This document shows positions 52,401-60,000 of a DNA stretch of 60,000 nucleotides, piece by piece. This stretch comes from Nematostella vectensis. Its lineage: Eukaryota > Cnidaria > Anthozoa > Actiniaria > Edwardsiidae. The notes under the pieces were generated by a model. The model saw only the letters and a list, made by a program, of their open reading frames with translations. It made no database searches and was not told the origin of the DNA. The DNA lies in assembly GCF_932526225.1 (NCBI RefSeq), contig NC_064034.1:8172001-8232000 (forward strand), read 5' to 3'. Each line of letters starts with the position of its first letter. Positions within the stretch are counted from its first letter, which is position 1. The position numbers and the translations under genes are program-made.

Positions 52401-55400
52401 AGTGAGGCTGGTGTGCACAATAATTGTAAATATTTTTCTGTGGACTGATATATCACAAAAATCAGGATAATGGACTAATGTTCTTGTTCTGTCTCTCATT
52501 ATTTTTATCGTTAAGCAATAGAAAAAATGCGCTTGATGAAAATATTTTTGGTATGGAAAAAAGTGTTTAGGAAAACCTGTAGATAACGTTAGTGTTATTA
52601 ATTATTCAGGTTTCTGTTTTGTTTCGTTTCGTTATCATTAAAGCATATTCTAACTTTTTCAAAAGGGTTACATTAATAAAGAGGCGTCTCATTTACGAAA
52701 AGTGCGCGTACCTTTCAGCACCATTCCATTTAGCCATTAGCAAAGTTTATAATCATTACATGCGAGACAAGACTGCGAGACTACACTGGCTTTATCTCTT
52801 CCCCCAACACATCTACTTTATTTTTATCACTTTAGTATTAAATCGGAAAGACTAACTGCTCTCAAGATGTCCCTATGTCCATAACACTCGCTTTTTAAAA
52901 GGTAATGAAAACAATCTCACAATGGATTTATATGCTTTACACTTTTTAAGTTATGCTAATAGTTTTATGCTACGACAAACGAAGGTGTGGATTTAGTTAA
53001 AGTGAGACTAAAAAAAGGAACTTCCAGAAAATCCGAAAACCACAACTACTCAAGCCTCGCCAGGCATGTACTCTCAATTGGCATTTTCGCCTTTACAAAA
53101 ATTCATTTGTGGCCTCAGTTTAACTGAATTCACTAAATTTTTTTATCTCAAAAACATGATAAGATGTCTAGAAGTGGAAATTTGTCTGTCGGTTACCAAA
53201 CGCGATGGAAGTTGGCTAGCCAAAATGATAACCTTTTAGAGTTATTTGATAATTCACTGACATTTGCTGATAATTCTTTTTTATGGGGTGGAGGTATTTC
53301 TGGATGATAAGCTATTATTTTCGCCCCACCGTGGGCGTAATTAAAATCAAGTACGCTTTGCACTGTAAGTATCCGTTGGGAATGCACAAATTGATCGAAT
53401 AAAGTAGATTGGATTACAGACGGGAATTTAGGTGATGAACCAAGGCTTTACAGAGTATAAAAGCCCTTTTACAGCAGTTTGTCTGCGGTTTAACGGCACC
53501 CTGTGTTTAATCAGGAACCCAATTTTGTGGAATGTGCAAGTCGTACATGCCTAACTGCGATGATCACCGATTTTTTCGAACTCCTGCGGAACAGCATTGA
53601 ATTGCTGTAATCATGTTTAATCCATGCTTGTAAACAGTGTTTCCTTTCTGAGTATGGCTATTTTAGAGCAACTGGAAATAACCTGTAGTGTCCGTTTACA
53701 CTTCTTTTTTTTTATAAGAACGTCTTATTTTTAGTTAAGGGCCGTTGGATCGTTCTTATTTTTGGAGCATTTTTAGGCTGAGAATCAGACTGACAAAACA
53801 ATATTTTGCTGCTATCTGAGCCTCAGCATATTCTTAGAATGTTCTTAAAATTTGGTGAAATCTCAGGCTGGACGTTTCTATAAAAAGGGTGTACACAACC
53901 ACTGTCAGTTGCCTCGCTATCAAAATAGCAGCGCTGATAATAAGATCCTCACGCAAACTTGATAAGGTTAACTTTCTTGATCTAGCTCGATTCCCTACTT
54001 TTGCTACTCCAGGCCATTCAGGAACTCCACTAAGCGTATCTTCTAGATCTTTTTATTCTGGAATCCTAAACAGAAAAATCAATGCAGTACATTCGAATAA
54101 TACGTGTCCTTTTTTAGAATCGGCAATTACTTCAATTACTTTTTATTTGAAGTAGTTACACAATTAGGGTTTATCTAGAAAAGTTTATATGTGAAATTGC
54201 CTGTAACGGTGGAACCAATCAGATGATGCCTATAGTTATTTCTGCACGCGATGCATTGGTTGAAAAGATGGTTATCTCAGAGGCCCCTCTGGGCGCAGTT
54301 TACCCCCTATAGGGAGTGAGGGCTTGGGTCATGTAGCTCTCTCCCCCATGTAACCAGTAACAAGCTCTCGCGTGCACTACGGCTGTGTACACATGGCGGA
54401 AGATATTCACGTGACATGCCAGCTTGATCTCTCAAACTGAGCTTTCCTTATGATGGATAACCTCTCAAATTACCCCCAAAGCGCTCTTCTCCTCGCTAAT
54501 ACTCGTTTCTAATACCCTTTAGGTAAACGATATCGACTTAACGGACGCAAGTCATGGGAAAGCTGTGCAAACGTTCAAGGAAGCAGTGGAACCACTGTGT
54601 ATAAAAATTCTTCGGAAAGTGGACAAAGAAATTGAATGTTTTAATAATAAATTGGTTTCCAGTGGGACGCAAACGGACAGTTTATCACATGATGTAGACA
54701 CTGATAGTGGAATTCACGACCGATATAGCCCTAGGCAGGACCTACTCGGGCTGCAGAGGTCTAAATCGCTGGACGACGGAACTAGTAGCTCGGAGTGCTC
54801 TCACCGAAGAATAGACTCTAGCCGGGATGACCTCGAGTTACCTGATTTCAGAGGGGGAGCATTTCCGTTCACAAGTGATCTAGCCAGTAATTCAGTGAAC
54901 TCTCAAGATGGTAGCGTCCCCCAGGTTACTGTTGTCGTAAAAGACGTTAATTACGAACGTATGGCGGACGAGAACTCGAATTTCAATACGGATGGGGGCC
55001 AGTCATTTCTGACAGCTGTGTCAGATCAGGTGTTTTTCGACGAGGAGCTTGATTATGAATATGAGGTAGGAGCTTTGCATGATAGCACTGTAGTTCCCAC
55101 GAGTGTTTACGTACGGGATCATGCTTAACCTCTTTTATTGATGTCAGTCCGTGTGTAGCAATATGTTACCTACAGGTTTACATTCATTAGACTAGCTAGT
55201 CATTCAACGTACTATGTAACCGTGCTCAAAGCGTGCGTTTACAACATATACTACTAGTATATACCATAGCAAGACGCCTTTGACGTCCTTTGATAGGTTT
55301 TGTATCGTGTTTGTTTATATAAAGAAGGGGAAAATGCGCTAGGGAGTTAGTTTTATTAAAAAAAGTTCACATTTATAACCGATTAACATTTAATATTGCA

Positions 55401-58400
55401 TTTTCTCAACGCGATTTCGGTAAGTTTTTCCTCTTAATATTAATATTTGGCCAGATATCTTGCACTTAAGAATCTATGGTTCGTAACCCGCAGTGCATCT
55501 TGGGTATCAAATTAATGAGCAAATAAGCTAGCATTCGGGTGTGTCCCTAAAAAACACACCCGTGAAGAAGGGTTGCGACACAAATTATCGGGTGCAACGT
55601 TTGACAAGATGGCGTAAACAACGCATGTCCATAGCAATTCCGCACTCCTTCCTTCCCTCATTTCATTCCCCCCCCTCGTATCTTTCCTAATAGTTTTGAC
55701 AGACCGCCAATCATAATGAGAATTTTGAACTTTTACTTATGACGTAGTTTAAGTTATACCGATAAAACATAACAAGCTGGACTTGTGTGGATGTCAGTTA
55801 ACTTACTTGCTTACGTTTTCCAGGAAATAACGTTATGGCTTGGTACTGGGGATGTCGATTTAGGTCTTACTTTCTGCTGCGGCGAGGAAGATGAATCAGC
55901 CGTCTATGTTTGTGAGGTACAGAAAGAAATTTTTCATTCAAAATTTCTTTGTCGAACTGGATATGTTTCTTTAATTAGGTCTAGATCAGGGATAAACAAG
56001 CAGCTCACCGAAGAAAAGACTCTACTCCGTCTGACATCCGTACGACATTTTCTTTGTGATTGGACGTCAAAAATCCTGATTGTTGACGAAATTCGCGAGC
56101 ACACACATTTTCCCGCGCTTTTACTTTTAGAATTGGGGTCGCTGTGTCAAACTGTGCTATCAAAAGTGCAAATTTTCTTTTAAACTCTTTTTTCGCCCAA
56201 AAATGCATCTGTGAAACATACATTTCTTTTGACTGTCATTATTTGAGAAATGTTAACATAGCGTGAGAAGTTTCTATTGTTTTGTTATTGATGTGATCTT
56301 CGATTCCGTTGTATTGTACAGATTGAGCCTGGTTCCGTTGCATACTTGGACGGCCGACTTACTCTTTGGGACCAAGTTTTAAAGGTATTCTATATATTTG
56401 TTCACATTCCATTTTGAGATTTATTCTAGCGGAGTAGGAATATAGTACGTTTTGTTATAATTGTGTAATCTATTATTGTTTTTCCCCTAGATTGACAATT
56501 TCCCCGTCACCCATATCAACGATATTGAACCGCTAGTCTGCGAATCCTCAGAAACCATCAAATTCCTTGTCGCCCGGCCAGCTCAAGAGGTGAGGACGAA
56601 TTGCCAGTGACAAGCCTTTCATGTTAAGCCTTGTTTTGCGCTTATGAGATCCTAATGTTAAGTCTATGTGTTTCTTCTTTTTGACTAAGGGCTCGATTTG
56701 TTCGCCTTTTAAACTTCTTGTCATTCTCTATTCTGTATATGGGTGTTGACAGAGGGGGTCTAGGACACCGAATCGGACAGTCTTGTAGCGCACGTGCGTC
56801 GTTTTTGATTGGCGGGTACAGAAACTCTAAAAAAAAATTAAAATGAAAATCGACTTTTTTCTAAGAACTCATAGAGATACAACTTCGCGAGATGAATTTC
56901 GCTTTTTCAGACAAGGTGTTGTGTGTTTGTCGTTGAGTGGCATTTCCAAACAATTTGTGAGATGCCAAAATACTTATCATTCATCATATTGTGCGATTTC
57001 TATGAAATCACTAATATGGAATCACTTTTTTAACGCAATAAATTTTTGGAAACGACCATTTCATAGTTGACTGAAAGAGTGTTTTTTATCTCCTAAACTA
57101 AGCCATACATATTGACAAGGTTTTCATCATACATGTCCCTTTTATGATTAGCAAGCCAGACTTATTGTAGCCTTATAAAAGCATTGTAGTATTACATTTC
57201 CTGTATTTGTGCTCTGAAAGGGAAATCATGAGCATTTAGACGTAGTTTACAAAGATTCTTCCGTACAGATTATATCAAATGTAAACAGCGAAAGCACTTT
57301 ATTGCCACAAACAAGCTAACTTTAACAGGATTAACTCCAATATTCCCTCGGGTCTGAGAATTTTGGTAAGTGATTTTCCACGTGCTAGGAAAATCATTAG
57401 CCTTTGCTGTCTAATTGGTTGCCTTAATCGAAGTTTGTCTCTCGCATTAGCTCGTAATCTAGTGGTAATTCCCAAGTTTCCTACACTGTCGGCCATTCAT
57501 AAAATGTCAGAGGTGCGAGATTCAATAATCCGCCCTCCTCTTCGCTCGCGCTTTCGGGTTCTGTTCCTCTGACACGCGATCCCTTTGCCATCCAATCGTC
57601 CCATCTTTAGTGCCATATATATTTATCTTTCCACACTTTGATGGATGGATCCTATCCTCTTGTGGGTTTTTGTGCCCCGCAGCACGCAATGATAATTTAA
57701 TTTAATTTTTTTTTTTCGCATTGGCTTTTTACGTTGTTTAGAACACAGACAGAAGAACATTAACAAGCTTTTCCGTGTATACTCCTAATGTCAATGCTAT
57801 ACCGGCATTTTATCACCGTATATTTGAATTGAGAATATCAGTATTCTATTTAGCTTTCCACCAAATTACGTGCGTGCGTTTATAAGATAAGAAAATATTT
57901 TTAAGCAATTTTGTCTGGCGATATATATTTGTAATTCACAAGAAAACAAACGCGTGTGTTTTTGAAAACACATATGTTTCCACTCGTTTGCCGCGACCAT
58001 GCAAATGAAACGTGTGTGACTGAATGATGACTGACTGCTGAATGATGAAATCTTTCGTTCTCTCTTAATGGACATATATTTATTATCTTGTTGGCTAATA
58101 TGTGTAATTATTATTAATGACATGCGGAAAATGTTTTTGATCTCCTTGATAACTTTCCTTTCCCTTGTAATGAGCTGGGTTTCCTAGGTTAATATGCATG
58201 GACAGCATTCCTCGAAGAAGTTTTGTTATAAAGCGTATAAAATTTTTCTTGCCCCAAGCGATGTGAAATATATATATATATATATCAATTAATGATTGTT
58301 TTGGTTCTTTTATGGGATTTTATTTAATTTTGTCTACAAGATACTTTTGAAGGCGGAAAGTCAGCATGTGTTAGTAGTTTAAGAGCCATTCTTTCTGTAA

Positions 58401-60000
58401 GTTGGGAATCCATTCTATTTTTTTAAACACCGCTTTAAAAAAAATCACTCCAAAGACAAAACAATTCATGAGTCACAAAACTAGTGTTTCTTATTATGAA
58501 CAGCATTTCCAAGTACGGTATTTAAAAGTGATTGAAAGAAGGATAACTTGTGGTTGACTCGTGGTTTGGCTGGTATATCTAGGACCCGTGCCGCGAACGC
58601 GAGGATCAGGGCATAGCGCAAGCGGTCTGTCTTCACTTCAGGGAACCGCAACTTAATTCGTCTGTAATTTCAGATTTGTCTGTTATTTTTACTTATACCC
58701 CTTTTGTGGCTAGTGAACTTTGAGCTCAGAAATGCGAACAATCCCCATGGTCGATTTATTTTAGTTACCCATCTGATTGTAATAATTTTGTTTAGATTTA
58801 CTGGACTTATGGCAAAGCTATAGTGTGTCTATCCTAAGATTTTTTTTCGTAAAAATTAATTCTAAGATCTTCAATGTTTAAAGCATGTGTGCCCAACGCG
58901 TTTCTTTGTTGTATTTTGAAACAGCTCCAGGCGACGCTGATTGGAACAGAGGGGGATGGAACGTGGGATTACGCGGACAATGCTTTACATGGATTCCAAA
59001 TCACCGCTATAAAAGAAGAAGACGAGGATGGCGCCGAGACTGTAAATAGCGAGAAGACTAATGGAGATAAGTGCGAGAAAGATAGCGGCTTCGGTAGAAC
59101 CGATGAGAGCACGAAGAACGACGAGAGTTCCGAGCAGGACACGACTGAGGACACAAAACGCGACAAAGGGAAAACGGGGAAGGGCTCTAATGGGAATGAA
59201 CGCGGGGATCGTACGGAGTGCAAAAAGGCCTCTCCTCCGGAGAGTCCGAAAAAAGAATCAAAAACATCGACGCATTCGCGAGGGGAGAATGGCTCTTCGA
59301 GTAAGGAGAGCAGTAGCAGTAGAGGTGGAAAGGAATCAAGCAAACGTTCCCCTGATCGTGACGAGAAAAATGGACGCTCTAATGGATCGCCAAAACGCGA
59401 AAAGCATCGTTCGGATAGAAAACGGGATAAGGAGGAAAGTCGTGAACGTGATAGGGATCGTGATCGTGACCGAGATCGCGACCGTGACAGGGACAGAGGG
59501 AAGCATAATGATCATCGCCGTAGTCGGCGGCTTGGATGCGTGGACAGGAGTATAAGAGCGTCGTATATGCGCGCGTGCAATAAGGACTCAGTACAACACA
59601 TCAATCTATTCGGCGTCGATACGGAGAGCAACAAAGGTGATCAGCGTAAGCGTAAGTCCTCTAAGGAGGAATCAAACAGCGATACGCAGCAGAACACGGA
59701 ATGGAGAGTGCGCATGACCAAGGACGGAAAACACATCTTTGTTCGTAGGCAATCGACGAATTCTGCGAGAATGGCGCGCAACAAGTTATTGCGGGATCGC
59801 GCGCAAAAGATCACCGAGGAGCGACGAGGAATGACAACTGAGGACGAGACTCAGTCTGTGTATCTTGGACGGTATTGGCCGCGCGACGCTCGCCGCACGC
59901 ACCTGGAAAAGGTACGCGAGGCGAGGAAAAAGAAAACGCAAAAAATGCAAAAAGGATCCGATAGCCCTCACACGGGCAGCGGGTCAGAGAGCGGGGCGAC
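45804..60000 (+). CDS. PDZRN3: PDZRN3/4-type RING E3 ligase with two PDZ domains (runs off the right edge)
   Basis: Cytoplasmic scaffold-type E3 ubiquitin ligase of the PDZRN (LNX3/LNX4) family. Exons seen: 45804-46496, 46990-47070, 47691-47798, 54523-55065, 55824-55916, 56322-56384, 56491-56589 and 58925 to the window edge. Every visible junction is phase 0 and GT-AG. Order: RING (C18-C56), TRAF-like zinc fingers, coiled coil, PDZ1, linker, PDZ2, long basic/acidic region, conserved family C-terminal block (TEWRVRMTKDGKHIFVRRQ; ITEERRGMTTEDE; GRYWPRDARRTHLEK). Vertebrate PDZRN3 is about 1066 residues; about 918 are visible here, so the end is missing. The last exon is open to base 60000. One pro-ortholog of vertebrate PDZRN3 and PDZRN4 is likely; which name applies is not decidable here. 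Confidence 0.93.
46990..55065 (+). CDS. PDZRN3: PDZRN exons 2-4: PDZ domain 1 and Ser/Asp-rich linker
   Basis: Exons 46990-47070, 47691-47798 and 54523-54620 or so build PDZ1: EVEVFLERIDGSLGFNIMGG (ligand-binding loop SLGFNI), GIVVSKIAEGGPASKPDGLQ, DRIIKVNDIDLTDASHGKAV, VEPLCIKILR. The rest of exon 4 is a Ser/Asp-rich linker (SSGTQTDSLSHDVDTDSGIH, RSKSLDDGTSSSECS) that ends DEELDYEYE before PDZ2. The 6.7-kb intron 3 splits PDZ1 between IIK and VND. Confidence 0.93.
47799..54522 (+). other. PDZRN intron 3 (6.7 kb)
   Basis: No exon or recognised transposon. From about 49.9 to 52.1 kb it is strongly AT-rich and nearly devoid of CpG (I count three between 49890 and 52085). CpG returns abruptly after about 52.35 kb. 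Confidence 0.7.
55536..55563. repeat. Short perfect hairpin
   Basis: CGGGTGTGT and ACACACCCG are exact 9-bp complements separated by about ten bases, in PDZRN intron 4. Confidence 0.7.
55824..56589 (+). CDS. PDZRN3: PDZRN exons 5-7: PDZ domain 2
   Basis: Three short exons (93, 63 and 99 nt), all phase 0, spell EITLWLGTGDVDLGLTFCCG (binding loop LGLTF), VYVCEIEPGSVAYLDGRLTL, WDQVLKIDNFPVTHINDIEP and ESSETIKFLVARPAQE. Acceptors TTCCAG, TGTACAG and CCCCTAG and donors GTACAG, GTATTC and GTGAGG. Reading on past exon 4 or exon 5 without splicing soon meets stops. Confidence 0.92.
56590..58924 (+). other. PDZRN intron 7 (2.3 kb)
   Basis: No exon or named repeat seen, apart from a short TA dinucleotide tract (about 58268-58286). 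Confidence 0.6.
58925..60000 (+). CDS. PDZRN3: PDZRN exon 8: charged region and conserved C-terminal block (incomplete)
   Basis: From acceptor GAAACAG the frame is open to the window edge. It reads LQATLIGTEGDGTWDYADNA, then a long hydrophilic Lys/Glu/Ser-rich region. A run of about nine Arg-Asp pairs (59440-59500) follows, and then conserved PDZRN text (NTEWRVRMTKDGKHIFVRRQ; NKLLRDRAQKITEERRGMTT; YLGRYWPRDARRTHLEKVRE). A second AG six bases downstream (58930) is also in frame and would drop two residues. A 164-codon frame at 59061-59555 is an overlapping shadow. Confidence 0.9.

Noticed and set aside
58969-59343. A 124-codon Ser/Phe/Leu-rich minus-strand frame
   Set aside because: Antisense shadow of the charged PDZRN exon 8.
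59061-59555. A 164-codon Arg-rich open frame on the + strand
   Set aside because: Overlaps the true PDZRN frame, which continues across it, matches the family and stays open to the window edge.

Overview
The window is animal genomic DNA: intron-rich, about 40% GC, with GT-AG introns of roughly 70 bp to 6.7 kb. It carries two large developmental genes on the + strand. The intron density, intron size and gene types suggest a cnidarian such as a sea anemone (for example Nematostella). That placement is inference; the metazoan origin is secure from the genes themselves.

1-3206: upstream DNA of the first gene. It holds a weak candidate for the last exon of another gene (337-410), an inverted repeat (491-560), one copy of a dispersed repeat (1298-1360), a CCAAT-type promoter candidate and two short upstream ORFs just before the real start.

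3207-29273: a complete Flamingo/CELSR adhesion GPCR gene. I rebuilt it as 38 coding exons. All 37 introns are GT-AG, every junction keeps phase, and the total is 9246 nt (3081 residues plus stop). Domain order is signal peptide, N-terminal region ending in a furin-like site, nine cadherin repeats, Flamingo region, EGF repeats, two laminin G domains with EGFs, laminin-type EGF, hormone-receptor motif, GAIN/GPS, seven membrane helices and a 412-residue tail. The introns hold many local duplications: minisatellites, a duplicated splice acceptor, a duplicated splice donor, fold-back repeats and a PIF/Harbinger-like DNA transposon with a Myb-like ORF remnant.

29274-45803: about 16.5 kb with no gene I can support; a few promoter-like or first-exon-like signals are noted.

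45804-60000 (runs off the right edge): a PDZRN3/PDZRN4-type E3 ubiquitin ligase gene with RING, TRAF-like zinc fingers, coiled coil, two PDZ domains and the conserved PDZRN C-terminal region. Eight coding exons are visible, about 918 residues. Its 6.7-kb third intron contains a roughly 2-kb block almost free of CpG.

CELSR sets planar cell polarity and neurite behaviour at cell contacts. PDZRN proteins are cytoplasmic scaffold ligases that turn over junctional and Wnt-pathway partners. Nothing in the sequence shows a direct link between the two genes beyond being neighbours.
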